A stretch of DNA of 64,000 nucleotides, taken from Taiwanofungus camphoratus (Eukaryota > Basidiomycota > Agaricomycetes > Polyporales > Taiwanofungaceae). Location: the NCBI GenBank assembly GCA_003999685.1, contig CP021227.1, forward strand, positions 248,001 to 312,000. The letters are read 5' to 3'. Under the pieces are notes generated by a model that made no database searches, had not been told where the DNA came from, and saw only the letters and a program-made list of their open reading frames with translations. The first letter of the stretch is position 1. Each line of letters begins with the position of its first letter. This document shows, piece by piece, positions 12,573 to 25,013 of this stretch. A program made the translations under genes and the position numbers.

Positions 12573-14940
12573 TGCGTAACCTCCTGAAAAATATGAATTG
12601 AATGGTCATCATATATGTACCAATATTTTGAAATCACTGCCGCATGACTTGTCCAACTTTGATCTGCCTGTACTGCGATTTGCGAAGTTCTGAACCGAAA
12701 CAGAAGGTTGGTCATATATTGTCCCTCTGGTCGTTCTTTGGGTCAGTCTTTCGACCGGGAGCAGGAGAGGTTTACTGGACATGCAATCTCACATTCGATG
12801 CACAGGTAGCAAGGGACTCCGAAGGGACAGCAAGTTGTGAAATTCTCGAGTTCATGCGATCTCCCCTTAGTTCACTACATACGAGATGGTTCAAGGTCTT
12901 CTCTGCGTGACCCATAGTCATCACCTTTCGGAAGATCGTCTGAATTGCTGAACTCCGGGACCTCGACGATTCACCCTCTGTTATCTGAAGCACCTGGCCC
13001 AATCATTGTACAAGCAAGCATCGAACCCATAAAGAAATCAGTGACTCACCTCATCCATCCCCAGTTGCATTTGGGTAACCTTAAGGCTTCTATCTATCCT
13101 GTTGTGTTCCCATTATATCAGCCACCTAGCTGGGGGCTGTCATGCGACTTGGTTATGCTGCTCGACGAGTCCGCGTCTGTGTCTTATTAGTGGTGAGTTG
13201 TATCGAAAAGAGGCCTATGACCTCAACGGTGCTGACGGTGACTGTCGGCCCCAGTGCCGTTGTCCGAGTGTGCACCATGCAAGTCAGAAAAAAAAACGCA
13301 ACAGGACGCTAGGCTTGAGAGTGCTTTGTCTGATGCGACTGCTTGTGCCTTCGGAAACCTTCCCATGCACAGAGTACGAATTGCACGGCATCCCGATACA
13401 CTCAAAGCCACTAGTATCGTTATCTCCTCGTGGCCTGTTGCAGACTTAGAAGGTATCATGAGTTTGTTCTGTGAAGCATGCTGAGATCCTTTCAGGTTTC
13501 TATCTCTTAAACAGGCCGTCAAGATGGCGATAACATGCTTGCCATCTGGGGGATTCGTACATAGATCGTGTCTCCTCGTATAAATGCTTACTGTATGCTT
13601 CTACTATCCGGCCAATGCTCACCGGCTCGGAAAATGCAGCAGTCGATACCTGATGACCTCGGGAATTGGATGAGCTCGTTACCACCTTGGCGTTGCGGCT
13701 AGCTTCTGATGCCCGCAGCATTACTGCGATCTCGGCGCCAGTGCAAGGCAAAGTCCCGGCTCGCAGAAACGCGTTCTTGTGGGCTGGTCGGCGTCGGTGC
13801 TGGCGGCCACTCATGACTCCCGGAGATAACGATCGCGGGGTGCGCCTTGTTCGTTACTTTAGAAATTAGGTGACAGAGGACCTGCATGGTACACGTCCGA
13901 ACCTGACTATAGTCAGCGGGACGTCAGCTGACAGTCCCGGGAACCAGAAGATCGTTGCGCGCTTGTGCCCCGCTTCTAAAACAAAGACCAGCCTATTGTT
14001 TCATGTTATGTTCACAATGCCACGTGTATAACCGTAACTAAAATGTGAGATGAGTAACGGCCGTAACAGATGGGGATGATACAGAAAGTAACAAAAAGGT
14101 TGTGACGAAGCAGTATGTACTTGATAAATATTAGGGTGATGCACCATAGAGCTAGTAGCACCACTACTATGGTTGTACTGCCAGTGTGGTGCGACCATGC
14201 TCATTGGCCATGGAAAAGACTCAGAGACCTTGGTGTGACGACACTAACCTTGTCAATAAATGACTGACCCCTTATTGGTTCGTTCAATCGATAAGAAGCC
14301 ATTATTCAATAGCTAGCGCGGTGGATGCGGGTGGTGGGCGACGCCGACGTGTCGACAGGGAAGTTCATTTGAAGAAGTCGAAGTCGAGCTTCAACTCGAA
14401 CATCGCATCAGGTGGCCTCTGGACACCATAGTACTTCAATTGATAAATGTGGATGTTAGCATGACTGTTACTTTCTAAAAAGCAGACGAAGGTCTTTGTT
14501 TGACGCGCTGGTCACACCCCAGCTCACACGCAGTTCCGTTCCCACAGCACAGGTATACATCCGAGTCGGGCTCTGGAATTCGCAGTCGGGCTACAATTCA
14601 TTTCTCGGACGTGTGCTCGGCGAGTTACTCAAGATGCCAGCGGCGTATTGTATGATGCGGCGGCACATGTGAGGTGACTGTGATCAATTACTAGTAGTTC
14701 GAGCCTGCGGAGACATGAGATCACGGACTCGGACACTGGCATGGACCCTCAATTGATAGTTCTTACACATACTACTTGAGAACGCCATGTTGTATCGATT
14801 ACTTGAATACAGACCCCATATTTCGAGTTGGTGTTCAAAGTGCTTGTGATTATTTCCCATGACATGCGAAAGTGATCTGCACATGCTGTGGAGTTAAGGG
14901 CAAGCTTCGGTTCGTGTACTTGATCGACCTAAAAAGCGGA
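12573..14940. other. 2.4-kb region with no supportable gene
   Basis: Several frames of 60-115 codons occur on both strands (12945-13522, 13500-13887), but they overlap each other antisense and show no domain. A leftover of a decayed gene near 13100-13500 cannot be excluded. No long terminal repeat, simple repeat or tRNA was found. Confidence 0.4.
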
Positions 14941-17824
14941 CTACATACTACGGTTTTGTCCTATATAATCACTCCAACCCTCCGCTGGGAACTGCTCTAG
15001 CCAGGGAATGGAAATGGTCTGTGGGCCGTTTGCCACGATGGTCCTCAGGTTGTCTGTCATCGAGAAATCCCGGCTCCACCAACTAGACATACTTGGTGTA
15101 CTCGCATTTGTACGATCAGGGCTGGAATTGTCAGTCGAACTTGCAGGGATGTTCAATGTGTCTGCTGTCATAGCGGACACGAACTGTTGAAATGTCCAAT
15201 CCGCACCAATGCCTGTCTCGGGGATTATTCCACTGCTACTGGCTTCGTTGGCGATATCCTCGTGCCAATATGCACTGTCAGAAGAGTACGCTTCTGAGGG
15301 TGACGGCCGCGGAATACTAGATCCTTGGAGCAGGGCATCCAACTGAGAAGAAAGAAATCTAGAGAAAAGAGCGGGAGAATGACGGTTGTCCAGCGCGACA
15401 TCTTTAGAACCAAGGATGCTGATAACCGTTGCCACGTTATCCACAATCATCGATTGCTGACTGACGTCCAAGAGGGGGAGAAACTGAGGTCTCAGTAACT
15501 GCTCGGTCAGTACACCCGTGTCAGGACATGTTGTCAGGTTGCAGACATACAACAGACTTACATTCAGGAGGAATGCCGCTGCGAAAGTAATATACATGAA
15601 GCGGGACTAAACAACAATGAGTCTGCCAAGGCAACTGGTAAGGACGCTAGCAAGTACTTTACTCACCTCAATTGCGTAAAGTAGGATTCCAGATGGATAT
15701 ATTCGTTCAGTGACTATTCTTATGACAGTCTGGGCGACCTGCATAGACTTGATTACTACGTCAGTTCGGGTACTTCATATCCACAATAATGTGAAGAGAC
15801 ATACTGTGCGCAATAAGGGACAATACGACGTGATTGCCCGTTTCGCTGCATGTTGAAGTCCAGTAGAGAGAACGGTCAGTCTCAGGCAGTACCCGATCCT
15901 ATCACCCCGATATAGCACGATCGAAAACGTATACAGTCACTTGAGCTTACATCTCTGTGGTAGCGGTGCACGGGAAATAGTATGGACCTAGAACGTTCGT
16001 CACACATAGAGCCTTAGGCACGAAAAGCAAGCTGACGTACTGGAAGACGCCTTAGGATCCTGCTGAAATTGCTGGGCCCAGTAGGTGATCAAATCCGCTA
16101 GTTTACTGTCATACTCTAGTGCCATAGCCGTGATCACGGAATCCTGAAGGTGTAAGGAAGTCAGCCCGTTTCCTGTGAGAATAAAGAAGTAGTGCGACCT
16201 CACGAGTCGTTACCGCCTTGTCTCTGCCAGTAGTCTGCCCAAACTGGTTCACAAGCATAAGTAGCTCCGCATAGCCCGAAAGTATGATGTCGTATGGTGA
16301 ATTCAGGTAGGACGATTTGTACCAGATACGAGACGTCTGGATGACGCGATCACCTGGGTGGACCATAGGCAGCTTGCCCATCTGTATGGCATATGATGCA
16401 TCAACACAGACGAGGCCGAACCATGTTCGCGTCCGGTTTAATTTCTCTCGTTCATCTAACTCTGGTGGAGGGGCCTGATCGAGCTTCAATTCTTGGGCAA
16501 TTCTTTCTTGGAATGAGCTCTATTTCCCTGAGAGATTAAAGAACTATACCTTATACCCGTTCCCAGAAGCAGCCAGCGCCTATCGTGGCACAATCTCTTC
16601 TTCTGCAGAGGAAAGACCGTGATCAACATGTACGCCTGACATGCCTCAATGTTCTTGGGACCGTCCCTTAAAATCTCCTTGGCTGCCTCTAATCCTAACT
16701 CCACGGCAAGACGATGGAGCCTAGGTCTGTGAGTCCACCAACGAGATGCGAAAGCGCAAACTGCTCTCGAACATCATAAGAACTCATGATCGTACTCTTG
16801 TCAAAGTATAATCCACTCACTAACGGTGAACAGAAATGGTGATTTGGAAATGAGGATCTGCGGTGTGTGTAAGACAGGATCTAGAACTGCAAAGTATGGC
16901 TGCTGGACAATCAGTTGACAGATGATCTGTATGGTGCAGAAACATACATGTATTCTTTCAAAAAACCTGTAAATGGGGTTTGAGAGTATTATACGAATGC
17001 AGAAAAAATGGAACTCACATGTTGAATAGTGCCTGTATCTCACAAGGACTCAAAATATCACATATTATAGCCGGAAGTCGCCACGACTCGGATTCGCTGG
17101 AAGTAACCAATAGAGGATACTCGGCCCCTTGATCCTCAGAAGAACGAAATCAACGGGTGCTCTTGATGGCTATAGCATCCAGGCGTATTAAGTACAGGGT
17201 ATGAGATGCTTACCTTGTCTGCAGGGAAGGTCGGCTAGACAAGCAGCCTCGACTTTAGCCTCCGCCTCCCAGCGCTGGATTTTCGCATTTATGTTCACCT
17301 GGTCCAACTGCCGCAAGAGTGATTGAATTCGGAGATCCTGGGAGTAAGAGCGCTTCTGCAAGTCTTCATGTGTCCTATATGATCACTATGTTAAGCGCGG
17401 GCCTTGGCTGTAGATTGACGAAGTAACCCACGGAGCGGGCTCACGCTTCTTACGGCTATGAGAGATGCATTCGTGGCCGCCTACCTTGCAACGGACACAA
17501 ACGTTTTCCTCTGAGATGAACTCACAGCGAATCTTCCATGATCCAGATGTATGAGAACGAGGCAGTGCAATTCCTCAGAAACCAAACGCACCTTCAACGA
17601 TCTGCAGTGCACGCATGCACCAGGGCTGCCGTATTGAACGGTTCCTCAGCATAGTGTGCTTTATGATAAGGTATGCGGAATGCTTACGGTCTGCGCGCAG
17701 CATGCGAGCCTCCTGGCTCTGATCGACTCCGCTGAGTGTCGCTTTCGGCGCTATTGCTATCCCCTTCGTGCTGGGTGCTTACATCTCGCCCGTGACCAAG
17801 TCGTACAGCTTTAGCAGGAGGCAT
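14941..17824 (-). CDS. Zn2Cys6 fungal-specific transcription factor
   Basis: This is a nuclear DNA-binding regulator. The ATG at 17822-17824 opens MPPAKAVRLGHGRD. Two exons split by a 59-nt intron (17533-17591) give CVHCRSLK and RCEFISEENVCVRCK-VGGHEC, that is C-x2-C-x6-C-x9-C-x2-C-x6-C, a complete binuclear zinc cluster followed by a basic run (SRKKREP). Downstream exons contain the middle homology region: ACQAYMLITVFPLQKKRLCH with WLLLGTGIR, then LNRTRTWFGLVCVDASYAIQ and MGKLPMV, typical of the fungal_trans domain. The last exon (about 14941-15590) is Ser-rich and ends in a Trp/acidic segment (SSWWSRDFS), plausibly an activation region. Roughly ten introns are present; exact exon ends between 15600 and 17400 were not settled. 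Target genes cannot be read from the sequence. Confidence 0.85.
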
Positions 17825-18799
17825 AGAGTCTTGGTGGAGATCTGATCAGATATCAAGAGTAATACTGACAACCTGGTGGCTGTTGAGGAGCAGCAAAAGT
17901 AAAGCTTATGGTTCACCCGATGTTGAATAGTAGGGCTAAAGAGGAAGAGTGAACCACGCGGTCATTTATATTCTTCCCGGAACAGTGTGCGGGGCCGAGG
18001 GGATCGTCTTGATGACATGAAGGTGCTTCGGTGGTAGTGTCACCGCCGAGGCAGATCGTATTTCTGCTATAGCTGATACGATCAAATTCTGTAGATCATG
18101 AAGACGCTCTGTTCATCAAATCAAGTCCGGAAACATTGTGTAAACCCCGGTGCCGCCGCAGTATATGTCTTTGATGAGCGTGTTCGGGTTGTGGGCAGAT
18201 AACACAGCAAGCGGCTACCGGAGTTGAGAGAAGGCGGGACGGAGTTGGAACTTGAAGGTAGACTGAGCGCCCGATAGTCATAGTCGAGGCATCTTTATTC
18301 ATCTCCAAATTACCATGGTAATTACCACCCATGTCACTTGTCTCGGTACTCTTTGAAAGTGGAACGTAGGGCCTGCAATTTGAATACCTACTTACTCAGA
18401 CGAACAGATAAGAATCGACAACCCAGTCAGATCTGTAAATCGAGTGGACCGCTAGAAGATGATGGAATGTGCCATATCAGGCTTGGGGAAGTCACCGACG
18501 GGCACTCGTTACTGCTTCGAAAGATGATACGGCCACATCAAAAATTTCTTGTCGACCTAGCTCTAACAGCTCGAAGGTGTTGTCATTTGGCTCCTGGAAG
18601 AGTTCCCTCAACTGTCCTTGGGGAGAAAGCGCGACACGAAAGCCGCAACAGATGAAGTAAAGCAGCATGGATCCGAGCATATAAGTCTGATACATCTTTA
18701 CAAAGACTATAGTAACCAAGTACTTACTTGGGGATGAAGCTTAGAGGCTTCAGGTCGCGTTTCACACATCGTCACAAACAACAGTCATATGACTCATTA
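17825..18799. other. Upstream region of the Zn2Cys6 gene
   Basis: About 1 kb holding the promoter of the transcription factor gene. Short frames at 18096-18332 and 18338-18719 show no domain. The right edge meets a small inverted-repeat element. Confidence 0.4.
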
Positions 18800-18907
18800 G
18801 AGCGTATTCGCAGCCAAGTTTGAATTGGGCCCCAAGCCAAATCAGATACCGTTATTTGCCTGCTTTTTCCTTTTTTGCTCGAGTTCGAATTGGGTGCGAA
18901 TACGCTC
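18800..18907. mobile_element. 108-bp MITE-like inverted-repeat element, TA target duplication
   Basis: The left end begins GAGCGTATTCGCAGCCAA and the right end is its inverse, TTGGGTGCGAATACGCTC: 13 terminal bases match perfectly and similarity continues for about 12 more with single differences. The element is bounded by TA on both sides (18798-18799 and 18908-18909), the duplication made by Tc1/mariner/pogo-type transposases. It has no coding capacity, so it would be a non-autonomous DNA element. The family is inferred from the TA duplication alone. Confidence 0.65.
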
Positions 18908-20097
18908 TATTATCTTCGTCGCAGTTTGACAAGCATCAAGGAGGGTGAACCCATATCCGCAGTCCAGCGGTCCTCAAGATCGGGATCTGCGCATGGGCTT
19001 CAGAACTCAGCAATCATGAATTGAGGCTGGAGAAAAGACCCGGACTTTTGTATTCCACCTCCGACACACGTACTAGTAGACTCAACAAAGGTCCAGCAGT
19101 TCGGAAGTCTAGTCCCTGTTTAAGGCATGCTAGAGGCTGACCTCAGAGTGGCGTTCTTCAACCCAGGTTCTCTAGTGTATTTTCATTGAGTAATGGAAGA
19201 ATTGAATGCTTGCAGATTCGACGCGGAGCTGAGAAGCAAGTCGACATACGGGTTGTATCAGTCCCCATTTATCAATGCGTAGTTGATCGGCAGTCGAAGT
19301 TGGCAAATGAGGTAAGCGGTCGGCTGCCTCAGAACAACCGAGAAGCCCGAAGAAGGATCACCGCATCAGCTACCCAGGACTCGCCTCTTGCAATTCATAG
19401 GGGCATCTGGAAGTGGATATGAGTCCCTGAAAAAGATTGGTTTCACAGTGCATTTTTTACTGTTGGTTGGGGTTGCATGACCTTCGGGGCAGGAGAAACA
19501 AAATACAAGAGCGTCGGTAAATACAGGTCCACTTACGTTGACCGAAGACACGATCGGTGACGTTACGGCTCGGCATCTTAGTATGATACAGTAGATGCCG
19601 GTGAGTTGCTGCCACTGCGCCAGACTCAATATTCATTATCGTAAGGATCCACGATAGTTATATGCAGCGTTTGTGTGGGATTCCACACTGCGCGTTCAGT
19701 CTGTCTCACGCAGTTTTGATGACTGTTAGAAGTGACATATCTCTGAACCAGTCCTGCAATGTTGGTACAAGCATTGGCCATCATTGTCGGGAACTCACTT
19801 GCGTCTTCCTAAACTGCCGTGTCTGACACTGTTATTCTTAGTCAACTAACGCATTGCGACTGTTTCCAGGGGTGATCGGGACCGAAAGTCAAAAGTTCGT
19901 TGCGCCAAGGATGACCAATTGCGACAATAATGCGAACGACACTTGCGCAGCGTCATCACATGACATGCGGTTGCGCGTGGTGCAGTCGCCAGAATAAGAT
20001 TCGTGCTTCCGCGTAGGATTACGGAGCTCGATGGTTAGTAAAGCCCTATAGATTTCAGTCTATAGGAACGTAGCTTAAAGAAACTATGAAGCCAAAA
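18908..20097. other. Intergenic region 3' of the kelch/MYND gene
   Basis: About 1.2 kb between the MITE and the stop of the kelch/MYND gene. Frames at 19186-19422 and 19366-19629 are short and unconvincing. A perfect 8-bp hairpin lies at 20045-20066. Confidence 0.4.
20045..20066 (-). other. Hairpin in the probable 3' UTR of the kelch/MYND gene
   Basis: CCTATAGA (20045-20052) pairs perfectly with TCTATAGG (20059-20066) across a 6-nt loop. It starts about 32 nt past the stop codon, so it would be transcribed in the 3' UTR. Function is unknown and it could be chance. Confidence 0.4.
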
Positions 20098-22796
20098 TTA
20101 TTTCCTAATTTTGCACCCGTGGGTTTGCTTATGTTCTTGCCAACCTTCTCGAAGACATTGGTCGTCGCAGAAGAACGCGCGATCTTTGCAAGTGCCTGAT
20201 ATAAATGATTGTCAGAACGTCCAACGTGATTTTCTGGACCGACTGAGAGCTAACCGCCGCATTTCTTCCAAGGCCCGGTGGATCCGCAGGTAAAGCACTT
20301 CTGCCAAGGTCCAATCCGAGCGGTGCGTTCCTCGTCATCCAGGTCTACCTCGTCAAAATCCCCTCCTGGAGCATCCACTCGCAGCTGCCACACGTCACCA
20401 AAACTCCGGGTCCTCGTATGTTTCCCTGATGGCACAAGATCTGTGTTTGTGTAGCCACCGAAGAGATACATCCTTCCAGTGTCCGGGTCGGTATGGAGGC
20501 AAGATTGTGCTCGATAGGTAGGGAAGCCTCGAGTCAGAACGTGCCGCCATCTAGTGGTTATAGAAGAATGCTCAAGGATGAACGTATCAGCGTAGTAAGT
20601 AAAACTGAAGCTGATTCCCATAGACGGAAAGAGAGTGGGAAGTTCTGGATTGTATCCTCCGAAAATTACTGTTGCGTTCAATTTATGGTTCTGATGTGCA
20701 AGAAATCAGTCCGATACACGAAGAGCAACAACAAACAGCCAGCACGTACAAAGGTACACGCCATCTCTGTCCTCGGACAGGGCGGATTCCCCACCAGCCG
20801 CTCTCTCCTCCACTTCCTTTCTGATATTCCCCAGCTCCAGTAATCATCATACTCATGCGAGTCCTGTGCCGCATGTGGCTGATGGAACATCTTCGACGCC
20901 GCTCTGTCTGTCATACCCTGCAGAACATAGATTCGTTCGCTTTGGGCATCTTGCTGTATACTTCCTTGGACCTGGACAGCTGTCATCGGGCACAGGATGG
21001 CTCACAGTGCCGGACAGATGCTCCCAACGTCGAGTCACGAGATCGAGCACAGCAAAATAATTGCAGCCTAGTTTACTTTCATGGGGCGTGCCTCCAAAGA
21101 CATACATGCGCCCACGAACTATGTGCATTGCGAAATCACTGAGAGACTGGTCCTGATGCGGCCACGGGGCGGGCCGGCCGTTCGCATGGTTGAATGATGT
21201 CTGAAGCTGGTCCCATCGCTCATTGACAAGGTCGAAGTAGTCGAGGGCAGGACGACCGCGGAAGAGATATGCCTTATTGTCATGCACGGCCATCTGCAGA
21301 TTGAGGAAAGCGATTCCACGTGGACACGCGGGTAGCTCTCGCCATCCGTCAAGTCGCTTCAAATCGAGATACCAAAAGTCACGGTGTGGGGGTCAGCGGT
21401 GCCACTGCGGATGCCACCCATCACATACAGTCGGCCTGCATTGGTCAAAAAATGCACCCCAAAATCAGACACTTCAGATTGAAGCTCTGACCAAATTGAA
21501 TGACATTACTCTTCCAGATAAAGCTTGCGAAGGCCATACGACCTGGGATACTTGATCCCCTTGGCAGCTTGATCTTCTGCCATGATCCAAGCACTTGCAG
21601 ATTATCGTGCGACAGCTTGTGATCTGCATGGATATCTGGGTCTGGATGCCGATATTGTGTAAGACTTCTTACTGAATCGGCAGGTAAAAGGGTTCGTAAT
21701 GGACGGCTGTCGATGTGCCGTGGAAGCTTGCGGATGACTTCATCAGCGACCACTCGACGATGTGTCGCTGAACCGGTGTTTCCAAGAACAAGAAAGATAT
21801 CGGATGCTCCCACGAGACCGGTGATTCGCTGAAAATAGAAATCTTGTCCGGCAAACGGGGGAAAAAAATCTATTCAGTCTGACAAAGACACATGTTAACG
21901 AGCGGCGATGGGGATATCCAGAATTCCTCATTAAGCTTACTTACCAAAAATCGCAAGGACTTTCGCGAAACGCATGGTTTTGTACAACACATCAACTTCT
22001 TCGAACCAATCCAGCGCCTGTTTTCTCCCGGCAAGAACATCAAATTAGAAATATAGGAGACTAGGTTGGGATGCTCACCAATTCTTCCCTATCTGTCTTC
22101 ATCATACATTGTGCAATCCCGTTGCAACAAGCCATAAGACTGACCCTCTCATCCATGGTCAATTTGACATACATCTCAGATATCACATTACCTTGCTGGG
22201 CAGGAGTAATGATGGATACATGATCTCTGCCGATAATGGCTGTGATAGCTTCTAAATATCTAGAACGAGCATCCTCATAGCGTCTCTCCTGCAAGAGAGC
22301 ATTTCCTTGAGTAAGAGAGCGGAGACAGCTCGCATGACGGCGCTCCTGGTCTGTATACTTTCGTAAGATGAATAGGATCAAGTTCCGACCACTAGAAATG
22401 CTGCACCTTGAAGGAAGAGATTTGTCAGGAACGACTCGAAAGCGGTTATGAGCTCCGGGCTATCAACAATGTTCGTGTTGACATTAGCCATCAATAAGGC
22501 GGAAATAGACTGCGTTTCTACTATAAAGACGACAAATTCATGGAACACTTTGATGGATAGGACAGATGCGATACAAAAATGAAGCTTGATACAAGGACAA
22601 AACGTGGTACAAGGACAAGGCGGGATCTCCTGCAGGTTGCTACCATAAAATTTGATCGCTAGGCGATGTGCCAAAGCGGGTAAGCTAACGAGCCCGTCGC
22701 GGTCACGAGCTCAGACGCGTCGGTGGCGCCCCAGCGTACTACTTCGCTGTAAACCTGATGAAAGTCGCATCGAGAAGTATAATTGATTACGGTCAT
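20098..22796 (-). CDS. Kelch-repeat protein with C-terminal MYND zinc finger
   Basis: The order is an N-terminal helical/TPR-like region, kelch beta-propeller blades, then a MYND finger. The helical part contains LTQGNALLQERRYEDARSRY (about 22260-22340). Blades appear as GRMYVFGGTPHESKLG, NKAYLFRGRPALDYFD, GRMYLFGGYTNTD and NATVIFGGYNPEL. The finger is split by an intron: CFTCGSTGPWKKCGGTC, then FFCDDQCLREGW and EHKQTHGCKIRK with a stop at 20098-20100, so all eight metal ligands are present. Such proteins are common in mushroom-forming fungi; their role is unknown, and a protein-interaction scaffold is likely. The 5' end is unclear. An ATG at 22794-22796 opens a frame that disagrees by one base near 22680 with the downstream frame, which itself has no ATG until about 22490. 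Confidence 0.8.
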
Positions 22797-23054
22797 CTAA
22801 AAAACATCATACAAAGTCTAAATCGGTGTAGAACCGCCCACGGCGCTTAGCCACGGGTGCTTTGCACAATCGCCACTGCAGCCACACATTGTACCAGCCA
22901 GGATCAAAGCATTGCCCGCATATAAATACTGGCACCTGCCTACATGTAACCTTATATCAGGACCGATAATCTCAGTCACTCGCCTTAACGCTGCATTGGT
23001 TCCTCCAGTTTTCTTGCACAAACACACTAACTCAAACCGCACTTTGGTCACAGC
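22797..23054. promoter_or_regulatory. Divergent promoter with TATA box for the gene at 23055
   Basis: TATAAATA at 22921-22928 lies about 130 bp upstream of the plus-strand ATG at 23055, with pyrimidine-rich patches between. This is the clearest TATA element in this part of the window. Confidence 0.5.
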
Positions 23055-24029
23055 ATGTCCGACAATTCTGAATCAGCATTCACATGGCGCACTGTTTACC
23101 TCACGACAGGCGAGCAAGTGATCGATATCAGCGAAAAACTTCTGTCTCATGGTAGAACCGCGCCGCCGCCACCGGTCACCAATCTCTGGGTGGGCGCCCG
23201 GGACAGGTTGCAAGGGTTCGGAAGTACAGCTTGTCGCCGTGTAGCCGACCAAGTAGCTCAAGCGGGCCTGATCGATAATCTCGCGGTCGACGTCAATCTA
23301 CTTGCGGAGGGGTGGCTTTCCAGGCGCGCCGTGCGCCCGAAGCAGGTCATCCTGCTCATGCCAAAAAATCTGACGGATATAATCAAGTCCAACCTCCGTC
23401 TGAAGCTGTTCGACTGTGTTACTCACCTCATCGTTGAGCCTCCATGGTACCGCATTTGCGACGCCCTTGAAGATGAAAACCGACCGCTCAAGGACTTCAA
23501 GGCATTGACCCATCTCTGTATCCAGTTCCCCGCGGGCGCGGACCCTTCACTGGTCATCAGACTGATGAAGAACCTCATCACTGTAACGACACTCGAGCGT
23601 CTTGTAGTATGCTTGGATACTGGGTTCCTTGCATCCTGCCCCGTGGACAATCCAGTATGGAACGAGCTTAAGACGCTAACGAAGGATTTACCCCACGTCG
23701 CTGTACTGACACGCCCTAAAGCCATGGAGATAGAATGGAACGCAATCGTGAACGATGGGCGCACCATCTGGGACAAGGCAGAAGATCCGGAAGAGCAGAT
23801 GCCTGGCCCTCCAATGACCCAAGAAGATTGGACCAGACTTACTGGCGCGCTCTCCGGAAAATATTTGGGTTTGAGATGGGACGGAGTGGTCAAAACTACA
23901 CTGGATGAGCCAGCAGTGAAGACTGAGTCGGAAGCGATTGACCCAGATGATGACCCAGATGACATGACCTGGCTCACGAGGATCCCCGAGTATAAGCTAT
24001 TTGCGGAAGAGGCGGGCGTTAAGCCGTGA
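23055..24029 (+). CDS. Hypothetical protein, 324 aa, intronless
   Basis: This is one uninterrupted frame from MSDNSESAFTWRTVYLT to a stop at 24029, in a region where most genes have introns every 100-200 nt. It has no signal peptide and no transmembrane segment. Repeated hydrophobic blocks of the form FKALTHLCIQFPAG and TTLERLVVCLDTG resemble the leucine-rich strands that follow F-boxes in many agaricomycete proteins, but no F-box is visible. The C-terminus is acidic (DPDDDPDDMTWL). I do not recognise a named family. Codon use and length make it a credible gene. It is divergent from the kelch/MYND gene. Confidence 0.7.
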   Translation: MSDNSESAFTWRTVYLTTGEQVIDISEKLLSHGRTAPPPPVTNLWVGARDRLQGFGSTACRRVADQVAQAGLIDNLAVDVNLLAEGWLSRRAVRPKQVILLMPKNLTDIIKSNLRLKLFDCVTHLIVEPPWYRICDALEDENRPLKDFKALTHLCIQFPAGADPSLVIRLMKNLITVTTLERLVVCLDTGFLASCPVDNPVWNELKTLTKDLPHVAVLTRPKAMEIEWNAIVNDGRTIWDKAEDPEEQMPGPPMTQEDWTRLTGALSGKYLGLRWDGVVKTTLDEPAVKTESEAIDPDDDPDDMTWLTRIPEYKLFAEEAGVKP

Positions 24030-25013
24030 TCTCTGTTATTTTAAAATTATGTCAGAATACAAACTACGTTATGTTCAAAGACGGCGGAAAGTTCACATAC
24101 GTCGTCGTGTGAAGGTCAGTGCATTGAATGCTTCGAGTTTCCGGGAAAATGCATAGGTACCATGCCCCCTGCAGAAAAAGCTGGTGTACGGCGGAGAAAT
24201 CTCGAATCCGCGAAGGACATCAAGCGGGATCAAGAAAGAGCAACAAGGCCATGTTACAGTACCTGCTCTTATGAAACCATATCATCGAGACTCTTGGGAC
24301 CGTCAGACTGTGACGGCGATTTTGGAAAAAAAAAAGTCGGAGGGACGCCTCTGTGCAATGGCTAATCTGATGTAGTGTAGAATAAAGCGTTTGCAGCGTT
24401 AAGGCTCAGTATCCGTAATCTGCAGGCGTGTACTAGTCAACGAGCTTAATTGGCACTGGCAATGTTCAATATTCAAGCCTTACCATGTATTTCCTCGTCA
24501 GCCTCCCACCCACTTTCAAGAGACTAAGACTACTTTTTAGTGATTCGTCCTCTCTCAAGTCCATTCGTAAGGACAATCAGGCATCGTAAATAGTAGCATC
24601 CTCGTGCGAGCCAGCCTATACAAAGACATCGTTCAAAATCCTCCATGCCCTGAGTAAGCCAGCAACCGCACGCCGTACGGCATCGAATGACGCAGCAATG
24701 CATAGGTTGAACTATGCGTTTTCTTAGTAACTTGAATCGATATTGGCCGAACAACCCAATCAACTATCCCACACTCAAAATACGTCCAACATACCTTTCC
24801 TTCCGTATTCGTGAAGATGTGGCGGACGCCCAAAAGTGATCATGGATGCTAGCTGTTACAGGGAAATTACCTGGGATAACTAGACGAGGTATATCCGCAC
24901 TGCCAAATGTCAATCGCCCACGCGCACCGGATTCTCCGAGACAGAGCATAAATTCGTCACAATGTCAGTATTGGCACAGATGTACATGTTCAATGGAGGA
25001 GGGGGAAGCGGAA
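24030..25013. other. Convergent intergenic region, no gene seen
   Basis: About 1 kb between two converging genes. Frames at 24162-24375 and 24530-24949 are short, overlapping and without domain signal. Confidence 0.4.
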
